Numbered from the stretch's first letter, positions 12,284 to 24,836 are shown. The stretch is DNA of 64,000 bases from Lonicera japonica (GCA_021464415.1 CM038465.1:17763839-17827838), one strand, 5' to 3'. A program made the numbers and translations. Notes: generated from the sequence alone by a model not told the origin.

Positions 12284-13990
12284 CGAAAAAAAAATCTAAA
12301 ACATATGCAATGTATAAGAAAGCAATATATATCCCACCATATCTTTCAGCTTGGTTTGTTAATCTAGTCAAGTAAATATGTTGCCACCTCTCATGATCCA
12401 TCACTGCTCTTCTCTTTTCTCGATCTACTTCAAATATTCTTCATTAATAGACTTGCCAGCTCCGATTCCAAACTTGAACCAAATTTCTTTGATTTCGTGT
12501 TTTTTTTTCGGTTCGATTTTTAATGAATCGATTCAGTTTGATTAGTTTTTGGGTTGGCTACAACACCCCTAGTACTTACAACACTATGTTAATTTATACT
12601 ATAATTACAATCTTAAAATACTTAATGACATAGAATTAATAAATCAGATGTTCCTTATAAGGTTTTTTAACAATGGGATTGGATTTTTTTTTTCTTTGCT
12701 ACAGTTCATCTTGTCCGACTTCGTGCATTTCGACTATTCCCAGCTTCCAGAACATTGACATGCCACTGACCACTAGAATATTTTTTAAGCTACCAAGACT
12801 CGAAGTGAGGAGGTCTCAGTCTAACCAAGAGTTGAAGTCAATACCCTACCAATGGGATTGAAACTAAAAATTAGTGAAAAGCAATATAAAAAAGTAAATT
12901 ACAGTCTTTTCATTTAACGTAAAGTATGACTATAAAGTATAAACACTTCAAATGTTCTAATACTTCAATATAATCTTTATTGATACTTGTTTTTTTTTTT
13001 GCACATCTTGTTTACATTTGTTAAGAATTTTGAAGTGCCATAAGATTTATGTGAAATGACAATATACTCTCTTACAATATGAAATTACCGACCAAATAAA
13101 TTATTATACATTTCACCCCATAATAAAACCGGTCCACAATATTTATGATAGACTGATAGTTTACCTGAGTTGGGTTGATCTCTATACTGCCTTTGCAATT
13201 AATTTAATTTGACCTGACAAAACTGATTGATTTTCGTGTTAAACCGGTAATCTGAATCGCCGGTTGAACCACTCTGACTTGAATCATAACTATTTTCAAA
13301 CGATAATTTCTACCCTCAAGAAGAATCCAGCACACCCCTTTTGATTGTTCACTTAAATCATTACCCAACTCCACTACTTGTTTAAGTTATCATTCATTGT
13401 TCCCATTGCAAATACATAAATATAATAGTTATTTGTAATTTTTTTCTATTGCTTTATATGCTTTTATACATCATATAATTTTGTATATATATTTACACAA
13501 TTATTTATATTTATTCAAGTACTATTTTTTTAAGCCTTACCTAGGTATACTATCTATCAAACTAAAATATAATATGGTTGAATGATTGGGCTAATATTAC
13601 GTGAATGTGTCTAAATTTCTCATATTAATTACAAATAACGAAATTTTTTCCCAATTTCTTTTAGTATGACTCGAACCTGAGATCACTCTCAGATTCGAGT
13701 GGGTAGCTTCTCAACTAGACAAGTTCACTTGCTCATTGTTACTTGTTCTTTTCATGTCAATATTTATAAAAATTAATATTTTTTCCTTCTTTGCATAATT
13801 TTTTAAAAATAAAAATGCATATTAAGGTTTCTCCTATTTTAGTTGGGAATTGTCTAAAAATAAAGTGTAGGATTTAATAATAAGTTTTGAACTTACCCAT
13901 AGATTTCACTTGCTCTCGACCCAGTCGCTTTGTTGGGTTAGCCTATGAGCCGGATCTAATAATTATGGTATTTATAGTTAGCGTGTAAGA
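12284..13990. other. Intergenic DNA upstream of mL41, no gene seen
   Basis: No ORF here has a recognisable product. Around 12500-12570 a sequence of the TTCGGTTCGATTTTTAATG type followed by GGCTACAACACCCCTA resembles the end of a small hAT-like MITE, but no partner end was found. At 13670-13730 the minus strand has a tRNA box-B-like GGTTCGAGTC, which could be a SINE relic. The rest is plain AT-rich sequence. Confidence 0.4.
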
Positions 13991-14009
13991 ATCTCCATTC
14001 ATGTTGGAC

Positions 14010-14050
14010 TGGGCCAAGTTGTCACAAATTTGATTGGCCCATTTAGCCCA
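14010..14050 (+). promoter_or_regulatory. Site II (TGGGCY) promoter cluster of mL41
   Basis: Three TGGGCC/TGGGCT motifs lie within 41 bases: TGGGCC at 14010-14015 (plus), TGGGCC at 14036-14041 (minus) and TGGGCT at 14045-14050 (minus). Site II elements bound by TCP factors are enriched in promoters of plant nuclear genes for mitochondrial and ribosomal proteins. They sit about 360-400 bases upstream of the mL41 ATG and some 60 bases before a probable 5' UTR. No clear TATA box is seen, which suits this promoter class. Confidence 0.55.
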
Positions 14051-14132
14051 AAAAGAAGGAAAAACCCCAAAACGCATAGGCTTAAACCTCTGATCCATTT
14101 TGCTTCAATCAGCTCCATTTTTGCTTCAACTG

Positions 14133-14376
14133 GTACTCTCTCTCTCGTGGAATATAAATTTGGATTTTTGGAAGTATTTTTTTAATGGAATTATTCACTT
14201 AATGTTTCGTGGTATTCAATATATCTCGAGGTCTAATCGACCTAATTTCCTTGTTTTTGTGCAAATTCGTTGTTATTTATCTTCTCCAATGGAGGGCTAA
14301 GATTCTACTTGATCTTGTTATGTTTTTTTAATCACTGGAAAATTTTATTTATTTTGCATTTATGTTAGTTTTGCAG
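14133..14376 (+). other. Probable intron in the mL41 5' UTR
   Basis: A donor G|GTACTCTCTC at 14133 and an acceptor TTAGTTTTGCAG ending at 14376 bracket a T-rich stretch. Removing it joins a CTCC/TTGC-rich leader (about 14085-14132) to ATTAATTTTATTG just upstream of the start codon. Introns in the leader are common for this gene class in plants. The call is from splice-site appearance only. Confidence 0.4.
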
Positions 14377-14408
14377 ATTAATTTTATTGATTGGAAATAG
14401 AAGAAACA

Positions 14409-17400
14409 ATGCCATTAGGGCTAATATTAGGGTTAGGGAGGGCTTGGAGAAGAAAGCGTACATCTTCTCTCGACATTCTCTCTTCAAAAAGGGGCCCAAG
14501 AGATTACTACAAAGGGAAGAATTGCAAGCCTACTGGTTTTCACACTCGCAAAGGTTCTCATCAATCCGTTATTTCTATTTATGAAGATTTTTTTCTGTAG
14601 CTTTTGTTTTCTTTTCTGCATTTATAAATGTTAGATCATTGGCTTGTTAATTAGCAATTAGACTGTGTTTGGTTGCCCTATAAAATCGAAAGATTTCTCT
14701 TTTTTTTTTCCCAAATTGTGAAATTGAGCTTAGAGATGGGTTTTGACTTTTGAGTTCTTATGAATTTGATTGATTGTTTGAGTTAACTATGTTCATAAAG
14801 GTTGTAATTTGAGACATCCCAAAATAGAAAATTTGACTTTTAATTCGAGAGGGGGATTATTTTTCATTGACAGTGAGGGAAGAACACACTCATTGTATGT
14901 TTAGGAACAAAGATATGTCATCTTTCTTATAATCCTTGTAGTAAGGGGGAAGGGTTTTTTAATTTTGATAGAAGATTGGATGATTGGAGTTTCTAGATGC
15001 TTTTTTAACTGTGGATAGTGCCTTTGGTTGACTAGTTTGTAAATATTCACATGCATCCTATGCTATTGTCATCCTTGATGTGATCCCGCACTTTGTGGAG
15101 CTATTCCTACTGGCACTCACCAATCAACTGATGCCATGAATTTTTTTATTTGTTTGAAAAAAATTGGATAAAAATCTTGTATTACGGATTTGAGGAGTTG
15201 TAGCTAAATAATCCTATGTTTTTATGTGTTATTTCCACTGTGAAACTTTACACTTCACTGCTGAGTGACCGATAGGTAGCTGTACTTACTCCATCGTAAA
15301 AGTTACTATGATCGGGCCCTGTAAATTTGTGATTCTTCATTATGCAAGTCTTATAGAGATCTATAATTGTGAGATATAAAATTGAGATACTCTATTTTTT
15401 TCTCCTAATTAAATGTTACTTGCCTGCGATGATTCAAAATTCAAACACAGAAATATGTCATTGCTAAGTTGATTCACATTTTTGTGCAGGTGGTTATGTT
15501 GTAATGCAGGAGAAGTTGCCAAACTATGTGATCCCAGATTTGACTGACTTCAAGGTAACAACTATACTATCTTAAGCGGTAGGCTCTTTTAAGACAAGAA
15601 AAAGTAGTGAAATTCAATTGTGGTGGATGAGAAATTTGATCTTGCATATGAACGATGACAGCGTATGGTGAGACTGATGGCAATCTATTAATTTCTCTGC
15701 GCATAATTTATTATTTTGAGATATAACTTTGGTTCTTTTCCTCCTAGTGAGGCAAGCAACTTTTACATAAATAATATGCGACTTTGCATTTTAGAGAGGC
15801 TACACTTTTTTAATTTCTTGTGGTTTATTAAGTACAGAGCTACTGATTTCTTATTGTTTTTGTTTTGTTGGATGGAATCACATCTATAATACAGTAGTGG
15901 TAGTGTTATCATTTGACTCTTTATATTTGTTTTACAACAATGGGAATCTATGAGTTACAAGTAAAACAGCCTCCGCTGTTCACCACGTGTCTAGAATACC
16001 AAACTGCCACGTGTCCTGTTTGAAAAGTCTTCAGTTTCGGTTTGATGAGGGCACTTCATTCATATACGTAGCGGCTTCTCTCTCTGTCAATTTTGGTCCG
16101 CGTCGATTATTAATATGTGATTGGATTTGAAGCAGTTTTTAGTGGTTAAATTAAATAAATACATCGTTTGCCTTCATGTTTGACCGGAGAACTGCCACCG
16201 CCCTCCACCGCTATTTCTGCCTTTACTTCTTCTTCTACTTCTTTTTCTTCTTCATCCTATTTATTCTTCTGCCGATTACTCTTCCCATACACGTTCATCA
16301 TTAAACAAAAAATCTATCCAAAGCTGTATAATTCTAAGTGATTTCACTTTGCCAGTAATTGGGCAATTTCTACAGAGTCGTCTCCTCCACCTGTAAAGGA
16401 GATTTATATTCATAAGTAAAAAATCTGAGCATATGGACAGAGATAAATGGAAACCAAAAAAGTGGCATAATAAACAATCTCAAGCATGATGAAAAGAAAG
16501 AAACGTATGGTCTCATCTCTCTCTCTCTGCTGTGTTGTTACTGGTTTCAAATACACATCTTGGTGTAACATTAATTTTGTCTACTTTTCGTAATTTGATA
16601 GGTTGCACATGAATTGTTTATATAAATGCCACATCAAGACTAATCCATTAGCATTTCTGTGTTTATTCATTAGTAATGGATTGTCTACAAATTAATGGAT
16701 AGCATATCCTTTCTCCCTCCAAGTGTTCGATAAAATGTTTGAGTGAGAAATATAAATTACAACTTCATTGTTATTATTATGTTTGAATCTCAAAAGGATT
16801 TTTTAATTGATTCTTTAGTTGTCTGACTTTTGTTTCATTTCAATATTTTATAGTTGTACTTCCTTCGATATTAGTCCTACAACATAAATCTCTCATTTTT
16901 CACCAAACTTCATATAACTTCCTTTTGATAATCCTAAATTAATGTTTGAGTTGATCTACCTTAGAACAATTTAAATAAAAGTAGTCACGTATTCCAGTCA
17001 TGTATAAGCTTAAAATTTTTCTTATTGATGTGTTATAAAAAAAAAATGCAGTTCTTATTCTTTTGCTCATACATTTTTTTTTTACATTTCACTTTTCCCA
17101 TTTGTTTCATTGGTTCTTACATTGATACGTTCCTTGCATAATTTTAATCAACTTTTTTTTTCTTGGGTGATGAATCTAGGGTACCTTCTCACGAAAAGTT
17201 TAAATTGGTCTTTATGATCTTCGCTCCCATATATTTATCTGATCTATGAACACTATTAGAGTTCCTCCCTTAAATTTCTTATTTTACTATTCTAATATTT
17301 ATTATTTTTACCATATTAATTATTCTATAAATCTAAAATCCAAGTAAAAGACTATAATTTGAATCTGGTTCTATTCTTTTTTCTTTATTTTGTGGATCAA

Positions 17401-19246
17401 TGTAGTCTCTTTTAACCATTTGTGTTTAACAGGACATTTTTTTAAATGTATATTATATATCAATTTTTTTACTCTTTTTACTATTTGTATTTAACAAAAT
17501 ATATTTTTAATGTATATCATTTATCAAAATTTTAAAACGCCCGCACAACGTGCGGGTTGACAACTAGGTGAACCCTAAACTCCTACCCTCTCAATCCTTG
17601 ATGCCAGCCAGCACCGTCACTGTTGTACGGCGTACAAGGCTATTCACTGTTACCATTTGACTTGTAAAGCAAAGAAAATGAGCAGATAACTCTTTCCTAC
17701 TTTCCTACTTTCCTAGTTCAAGCCATATGTTTTTAGTACCTTCAGTATATAACGGATCCTCCTGCCCAACAGTTGTACCTTGGGCCACATGTACTTGAAG
17801 TTATGTTTTTTTCAAAGGGTTGTACTCCCAAATCTACATCCATACTAGAATGGTTCCATATTTGCAATGGGGCGTTTAGGATCCCGTCCCTGAGTTTGAA
17901 AGTTTTCGGTAACCGGCCCCCCTTTTTATTAAAGGATGTTGTCGATCTTTGGAGATACTCTTATTTTGGTAGATGCCTCATGCGAGGACTTAGATATTAT
18001 GTGGTAGGTACTAATTTTCTCAATGTAGATACTAGTATCTCTTGGTGCAAATACTAGAGAGCCGAGAGATACAAGAGATACCAAAAAATACAGTATCTAT
18101 AGGGACCGCATCCTTAAAAAGAAAATTTGAGGGGCCACATCAAAGAAATGTTCGAACTCAGGGACATGATCATAATTTTTCCATTTGCAAATCCCTTACT
18201 ATTCTTTGCCAAGCTTTGGCTACATAAAAAGAAATGTCTAAAGTGAAGTGAAGTGAATAATGCTTGTGCCAACATTTGGAACGAAATGTCAAACAGAAGC
18301 ATTTTCTCTTTTGGTACCCAGTCTGTGAGATATGCAAAATTTGTTAGTCAAAGGAAAGGGCCATGGTTCGAATTTTGAATTGAGTTTATCAGTGTTACAC
18401 GTCCACTATATGATTTTCAATTACATTCACAAACATTAAGGGAATATTTTTTGTAGATGATTAGCTTTAGTAGAATTTTGTTGGAAATAGCGGTTAAGTG
18501 TAAACTATTAAATGGGCTTGTTAGTGGTAATATTATACTTACTCCATCCTAGATTAAGAGACAGTTATTCATTTTTGGGATGTCCCAGATTAGGTGTTCA
18601 CTTTCCTTTTTAGAACACAATCAACGTACCGAAACCCAAGATGAGAAACAAGTTTGTTCTAAACCATTGATTTTGATGAACTTAGTGCATTGTTAAAATT
18701 AGTGAATGTCACTTGGATACTTATCACAGGTCTCTTAGTGTAGCACTGTAGTTATCACAGGTTTCTTAGGGCATTGATGGTCTATCTACCCATACAAATT
18801 TCTGCGAGAGAATGCAAACAGGCAAAAATTCTCCAATGGTGTTTTCTATTTTCGCATTTTTATCCAATGTTTCAATTCTTAATGCCATTCCATATCTATT
18901 TGGCATGTTTCTGACATAGAGACTTCTAAGAAAATGGCATCTTCATTGCATTCTTAATTTCAAAATGTGCAGTGTGAATTGCATTATCTGGGGTTCACAA
19001 ATTGACAGTTGGCAGGGCCCAGACCAACTAATCAAAATTTGGTTCTTGTTGCCAATCTACTTGGAACTCTCAACAGCAAATTTGCTGGAAAAGAAAAATG
19101 TTTGCTTAGAGCATGTTTCTATTGTTGCCTATTGTAAATTGGTAAACAATTGAGTTGGCTTTATTTTTGTTTTGCAGCTGAAACCTTACGTATCTCAGTG
19201 TGCAAGAGAAGTTGTAACAACAGAGGCTGCTGATTCTGCTAAATAA
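14409..19246 (+). CDS. Mitochondrial large-subunit ribosomal protein mL41 (three exons)
   Basis: Exons are 14409-14553, 15490-15554 and 19178-19246; junctions are CGCAAAG|GTTCTC, TTTGTGCAG|GTGG, TTCAAG|GTAACA and TTTTGCAG|CTG. They join in frame to 92 residues starting MPLGLILGLGRAWRRKRTS. The conserved core (SKRGPRDYYKGKNCKPTG, then a GGYVV segment and LPNYVIPDL) matches plant mitochondrial ribosomal protein L27/L41, and the length fits the family. The basic N-terminus would suit mitochondrial import. The start is the first ATG after the probable leader intron. Intron 2 is 3.6 kb and holds a Helitron and a small inverted-repeat element. The terminal exon is also the start of the duplicated segment and exists as a second copy at 22977. 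The gene looks intact. Confidence 0.88.
15947..17567 (+). mobile_element. Non-autonomous Helitron in mL41 intron 2
   Basis: The right end has the Helitron hallmark: a perfect 7-bp hairpin CCCGCAC-AAC-GTGCGGG at 17540-17556, seven bases, then CTAG at 17564-17567. The left end is placed at TCTATGAG (15947) after an A, followed by AAAACAGCCTCCGCTG, which resembles common plant Helitron 5' ends. The base after CTAG is G instead of the expected T, so one end may have mutated. There is no Rep/helicase coding. CACGTG G-box-like motifs lie near 15985 and 16010. It is in the same orientation as mL41. Confidence 0.6.
17879..18171. mobile_element. Small inverted-repeat element (MITE-like) in mL41 intron 2
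   Basis: The left arm GATCCCGTCCCTGAGTTTG and the right arm, read on the minus strand, GATCATGTCCCTGAGTTCG form imperfect termini. Homology continues inward for about 60 bases to an AAGGATG block on each side. The element is about 293 bp. The target duplication is unclear and no superfamily is assigned. The ORF that crosses it (17773-18057) is not considered a gene. Confidence 0.45.
18172..19094. other. Rest of mL41 intron 2, no feature seen
   Basis: At 18541-18610 there is an ACTCCATCCTAGATTAAGAG-like stretch resembling the end of a Stowaway MITE, without a partner end. Otherwise the sequence is ordinary intronic DNA. The last ~80 bases before exon 3, from about 19095, belong to the segment duplicated downstream. 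Confidence 0.4.
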
Positions 19247-19639
19247 TTAAATCCATGCCTGTGATGCTAGACTAGCTCTTCCAGTCGCTTGCTTTTTGTA
19301 CGTATCCCCAATTTTATTTTCCCAGAACTTTATTTGTGGCATTTGCTTTTATCTAATATTACATTTTAGTTTGTTGAATCTGAAAATATCTCAGATCAAC
19401 AATCTTCAGTGGTGTTTTGATTAGCCTAAGAAACAAACAATATTTAGTTTTAACTCTCGCATTGCACGTTGTAATTTTTAGTCACTGGTAGAATTACCTT
19501 ATAAATTAGCGTATCCTCAAAAAAGGTGTGAAAGTCAACAATGGACTTTTAATTTGCGATCGAGGGAATACATAGGATAGATTTTTCATGTTTCTGTTAA
19601 ATGCAAAGTTATGTTTATAGAGGCATTGAAACAATTCAG

Positions 19640-19820
19640 GTAATTTGAGTCGGTAGGGATTCTAATACTTTGCTTGTAAGGCTTAGATTCGAATCCCATT
19701 GCTTACAATCTCTCTTGTTGGGCGATCTGTAAGAATCACTATAAGCGTTCGTTGAACCTTGTCGCATGCCTTGGATTGGGGTAGCCTTCCCCCACCTAAA
19801 CTTTTTCGGACGAAAAAAAA
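19640..19820 (+). repeat. tRNA-derived SINE
   Basis: A polymerase III box-B-like GATTCGAATCCC lies at 19686-19697, with a tRNA-like GTCGGTAGGG-type region upstream. The element ends in CGGACG followed by A8, a typical SINE tail. The body contains GGGCGATCTGTAAGAATCAC. A diverged copy at the same place in unit U2 (23404-23581) shows that insertion preceded duplication. No flanking target duplication is obvious. Confidence 0.5.
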
Positions 19821-20188
19821 GTAAGATAAATGATTCAAACTTTTTCAAGTTTGCGCAATTCCATTACATTTTCGCAATAGCCTCCTCTGGTTGATCTTTT
19901 GCTTATTCTTCTCCTTTGTCAGCTTTGACGACTTATAAACCTTCTAATGTTTCTTTTCACTCATCCCCCGTTCATTATAATCGTTGCACCAAAGCAAAAG
20001 GGTTCATAATTTCTTTCTAGAATGTTTGGGCTTTGACAGAGTAGAATATCAGTGATGGCTTTTGTTGACCTTCCAATGGTGAGATGTAGAGGTTATTAAG
20101 GATCAAAGGAAGAAGAAGGTGGGTTTTGGTTGAATTTGTATCCTCTCAATAGTAAGGGGATGCATGGGGGTTTGTGCACTCAATGAAT

Positions 20189-20396
20189 AATGTGTTTGAT
20201 GCACCGGATTAAAGAGTCGGATAGGATTATTTAATCCCATTCGGACATGATAAAACAGTCTCACACTCTAAGTAGTATTTGTTAATTCCTCTCTCCATGG
20301 GATAAGAAGTTTTAGTGGGATAAATAATCTGTCTTGATATTCAATCTAACGAATACCAAACATAAAATTTTTATTATGCACGTCAAAAAACATTAT
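20189..20396. mobile_element. MITE shared by all five repeat units
   Basis: A ~210-bp element beginning TGTGTTTGAYGCRCCGGATTA and ending GCACGTCAAACGCAGCC in the better-kept copies, so the termini share GTTTGACGYGC in inverted orientation. Internal GGATAGGATTATTTAATCC and its inverted counterpart form a foldback. Copies are at about 23948-24140 (U2), 30187-30402 (U3), 32116-32335 (U4) and 36126-36352 (U5), always at the same site, so it predates the duplications. Superfamily not assigned. Confidence 0.5.
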
Positions 20397-21777
20397 AGGG
20401 TTCATTGATGGAGAATCAGAGAATTTTGATTTCTTACATTAGGATTTTTTTTTTCTTTATGTGTCATTAAAATGTGTCAACTTGGATTCTTATCAAACAG
20501 ATTGAGAAATATTGAAATATGCAAAAGGAGTTATTTTGATATTGTGTTTTAACTTAGCATTTATTATTTGATATTTTTATTATGAACAAATGCTACATTA
20601 CTTTTTTGATAATTTATTACTGCTACCAGTATGATCATATGGTAAATAAAGCATATAATAATACAATTTTACTATTATTATAAAGACTAAAGTTAGAGGA
20701 TGTGACTCAACATTTTTTTTATGAGAACTTAATTTTTTCTTACCTGAAATGAAAATGCCCCCAAGGTACATTGTAAATGTCATATCACTAAATTACATTT
20801 ACCGTAAAGATACATTATCCTTATTTAGCAAAAGTTTAGTATTTTATAACAAAAATATGAGTATTGATACGTGTATTAACCAAATGACCAAGTTAATAGT
20901 GTAATTATGTAAGGTGGGGGATAATGGTTTAAGTTGGTATGTGTATTCTATATTGCTCGTACTAAAAAAAGTTTAAAAATCAAAATGTTATATCAATTAA
21001 TTTGAGGGGAGAGTTAATGTATATTATATCATTCTCTCTTGTACTTGTATTGTGAGAGTTTACCTTTTCTTCTTGTATTCATTGTTATGCAGTTGTTAAG
21101 AGATTAGTATAAAGCTTTGTGTGTACACATGATAAACGTATAGTATTCTCAGTTATAGTGAAGAAAATTTAATCAACTAGTGTTGGACTGCTGATCGGAA
21201 CTGAGTTCTTTTCGTTGTTTTTACTGCAACTACAAAGTTTTTGGCCTCGCTTGACTCTTGAGTTCAGGCCCCTTCGAAGGAGCAGTTATTGGTACTTAAC
21301 TTAGGAACCTATTGCATATTTGCATGATTAGAGAAGAGGTAATATCCTTTTGGGCCAATGGACTGCTGTACCTTTAGCAAGTGAGTAACTCACTATGTTA
21401 AGTAATGGCTTAATGCTCTGTAGCAAATTCGTAAGATACCACGCCTACTTATCCATTTACGTACGAGGAACAAAATTTGTAAAATGCAACGCCTACTTAT
21501 CCATTTGTGTATCAGGAAACAAATAAGTGTGCTAATAGAAAAATATTCTTGCATGCTTACATTTTTTAACTATCAATCGAGTAGGAGTTTATCGAATACA
21601 TGTTAGCGTATAAGAAAGTATGGTTAAAGAGAGATAAATTAGCCGTCAAGACATATAGTAATACTACTTTACTATTATCAAAAATATTTTATTATATTCC
21701 ACATCTCAAAGGTGTGCTACAATAGGTAGTTTGCTTAGATATGAAATCTTAAAACATACGAAAGAACTACAAATTAT

Positions 21778-21959
21778 TCAGTAACGTAAATTTCTTTTAT
21801 AATAATGTTTGGTTGTTGGAACACAACAACAAATTCCAGTATCCACAATGCAACGAGGAAAGGGTTCAAGAAACTCCGAACAAGGATTGACACAATTGGC
21901 ATTAGTCTTGCAAGGTTCTGGGCCTTTTGGAACGCTGGGATTGTCAGCGTTGATAGTTT
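21778..21959 (-). pseudogene. Cysteine-rich peptide gene copy A: exon 2 only
   Basis: The minus strand after the acceptor GATGCAG at 21960 encodes the cysteine-rich second exon of the family and ends in TGA at 21778-21780. Exon 1, with its start codon and signal peptide, is absent: the intron runs only to about 22893 and then switches to the mL41 intron/exon 3 duplicate. The first cysteine of the domain is also changed (NPSVPKG where sister copies have NSC or YC), leaving seven. Without promoter, start codon and signal peptide it is a dead copy, unless transcribed as part of something else. Confidence 0.75.
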
Positions 21960-22976
21960 CTGCATCACAAAGATCAATTAGGAACTCCCTAATGAAAAAT
22001 GAAGCATGTGCATTACACACGTGATAACATGACACGACTCAGCATGCAGCACAATATTCTTAAAAGATAAATGCAAGCACGAATACGCTAACTATTACAT
22101 AGATATCTGCTCAAAAAAAAAAAAAAAAAAAACTATTACATAGATATGTGTGTGTGCGTGCTTATATATGTGTATGGATGTTCGTGCAAGTGTATCCACT
22201 ATATACTAGAACTTTTTAAGATATTAATTAACACGATTCCAATATCCAAATGAATCAAAATATATATACATTGGTGCACTAAAACAATTAAAAATCAATG
22301 GTTTTTATGATGTTCTTATAAGGATTGTCTTCATGTTTTTTTAAAAAATAAGGACCTTCCATTGTGAGAAATAAACCGATGATTTTGTTTTTCTTCATAA
22401 AACTTGGTAGAGATGATCTTTATATAAAATGAGTCATCCCTACAAAATCTCATCAAAAATTCAGTTTAGAAGTTGAAATATGACCCTGTAAAATTTCAAT
22501 GGACAAAAACGAACATTTATCACATTATTACAATACTCGCTTCTCGTTTGAATTTTTGGATGAAATTTTGTGGATATGATTTGCTATTATAAAAATTATG
22601 TCCTAAAAAAAAAAATTAACGCATTACCCCTCGAAATGAACTATCATTATTTTAACAAAATAAAGACCAACTAGTTCTTATACCAACGTCTCCCTATATT
22701 TAAGGGAGCTAGAGGTTCTTAAAATGATATTCCTTATTTTATATAAAAATATTTATTGTTTGAAACTTCAAAAATTAGAGGGGAGAGAGGCTGCAGCAAC
22801 ATCAAACCCAAGAATTTTGGGGCTTACAAAATTCTTAAATGTGTGACATTATTAAGACAAGTACACTGTTAAGAATACATAAAACTATAATGAAAAGTGT
22901 TTGCTTAGAGCATGTTTCTATTGTTGCCTATTGTAAATTGGTAAACAATTTAGTTGGTTTTGTTTTTGTTTTGCAG

Positions 22977-23045
22977 CTGAAACCTTCCGTATCTCAGTGT
23001 GCAAGAGAAGTTGTAACAACAGAGGCTGCGGATTCCGCTAAATAA
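22977..23045 (+). pseudogene. Duplicate terminal exon of mL41
   Basis: A 69-bp copy of mL41 exon 3 with its acceptor TTTTGCAG|CTG and stop codon TAA intact. The reading frame is open and differs from the native exon by one residue (Tyr to Ser after LKP) plus silent changes. It lies about 3.7 kb downstream of the native exon, on the same strand, with no duplicate of exons 1-2. It could only be used as an alternative last exon. Later units U3-U5 do not contain it, because they begin further downstream. Confidence 0.8.
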
Positions 23046-24836
23046 TTAAATCCATGCCTGTGACGCTAGACTAGCTCTTCCAGTCCCTTGCATTTTGTAC
23101 TTATGTCCAATTTTATTTTCCCATAACATTATTTGTGGCATTTGCTTTTATCTAATTTTACATCGTAGTTCAGTGGTGTTTTGATTAGCCTAAGAAACAA
23201 ACAGTATTTAGTTTTAACTCTCGCATTGCACGTTGTACTTTTTAGTCAATGGTGGAATTATCTTATAAATTAGCGTATCCTCGAAAAAGGTGTGAAAGTC
23301 AACAATGGACTTTTAATTTGCGATCGAGGGAATACATAGGATAGATTGTTTTTTTCAAGTTTCTGTTAAATGCAGAGTTATGTTTATAGAGGCTTTGAAA
23401 CAAGTCGGTTATTCAACTTGCTAAGGATTCTAATACTTCGCTTGTAAGGCTTAGATTCGTGCCGGCGGCCCCTTTTGTTGGGCGATATGTAAGAATCACT
23501 ATAAGCGTTTGTTGAATCTTGCGGCATGCCCTGGATTGGGATAGCCTTCTCTCACCTAACCTTTTTCTGACGAAAAAAAAAGTAAGATAAATGAATCAAA
23601 CTTTTTCAAGTTTGTGTAATTCCATTACATTTTTGCAATAGCCTCCTCTGGTTGATCTTTTGCTTATTCTTCTCCTTTGTTAGCTTCGTCGGCTTATAAA
23701 CCTTCTAATGTTTTTTTTCACTTGTCCCCTGTTCAGATAATCGTTGCACCAAAGCAAAAGGGTTCATAATTTCTTTCTTGAATATTTGAGCTTGACAGAG
23801 TAGAATATCAGTGATGGGTTTTGATGACCTTCCAATGGTGCGATGAAGGGGTTATTAAGGATCAAAGGAAGAAGAAAGGTGGGTTTTGGTTGAATTTGTA
23901 TCCCCTCACTAGTAAGGGGATGCATGGGGTTTGTGTACTCAATGAATAATGTGTTTGTTGCGCCGGATTAAAGAGTCGGATAGAATTATTTAATCCCATT
24001 TGGACATGATAAAACAATTCTTCTCTCTAGCTAGTATTTGTTAATTCCTCTCTCGATGATATAAATAATATGTCTTGATATTCAATACTAACAAATACCA
24101 AATGAAATTCTTTTCATGCATATCAAACATAGCTTTATAGGGTTCATTGATGGAAGAATCAGAGAATTTTGATTTCTTGGATTAGGACTTTTTTTTTCCT
24201 TATATGTAATTAAATTGTGTCAACTTGGATTCTTATCAAACAGACTGAGAAATATTGAAATAAGCAAAGGGAGTTATTTTGATATTATGTGTTAACTTAG
24301 CATTTATTATTTGATATTTTTATTATGAGCAAATGCTACGTTACTTATTTGATAATTTATTACTGTACCAAGATGATTACATGGTAAATAAAGCATATAA
24401 TAATACCATTTTCCTATTATTATAAAGACTAAAGTTAGAGGATGCGCCCCAACATATTTTATTACGAGAGAACTTAAGTTTTTTTTACCTGAAATGGGCC
24501 CAAGGTACATTGTAAATGTCATATCACTAAATTAAATTTAGGGTGTGTTTGATTGGCATAATTTTTCACCTAAGTTGCCATTTTTGGTGTGTTTGATTGT
24601 CAAAATTTTTCAGGTGGTCAAATTCCATCTTTTTGGCGATCAGTGCTTATTTTCCATCAAAACCATGAAAATGTTTTCTTAGGGGTGTTTCCTAAGCAAT
24701 TGCACAAATTTCAAGACAGTTTCACCCATTTTTTATATTAAAAATGCCATAACTTAAAATAAAAAATTCAAAATTTAATATTTAAAATATACTAATCAAG
24801 ATCAATTAAACAAGATATATCACGTCTATAGAATTA

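Larger units (their letters stand above)
19095..22893. repeat. Segmental repeat unit U1
   Basis: First unit of the five-unit tandem array. In order it holds: the end of mL41 intron 2 and exon 3; a SINE; a shared MITE; AT-rich spacer; and on the minus strand the exon 2 and intron of cysteine-rich gene copy A. It stops at about 22893 inside the intron of copy A, where the sequence jumps to the equivalent of 19095 and unit U2 begins. The left limit is where similarity with U2 starts. Confidence 0.8.

Noticed and set aside
17773..18057. 94-codon ORF in mL41 intron 2
   Set aside because: It crosses the border of the small inverted-repeat element and resembles no known protein.
21774..21977. Open frame overlapping cysteine-rich exon 2 in another frame (also at 27578, 34993 and 43713)
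   Set aside because: It recurs only because the exon is repeated. It lacks the cysteine pattern, and the spliced frame accounts for the conservation and the signal peptide.
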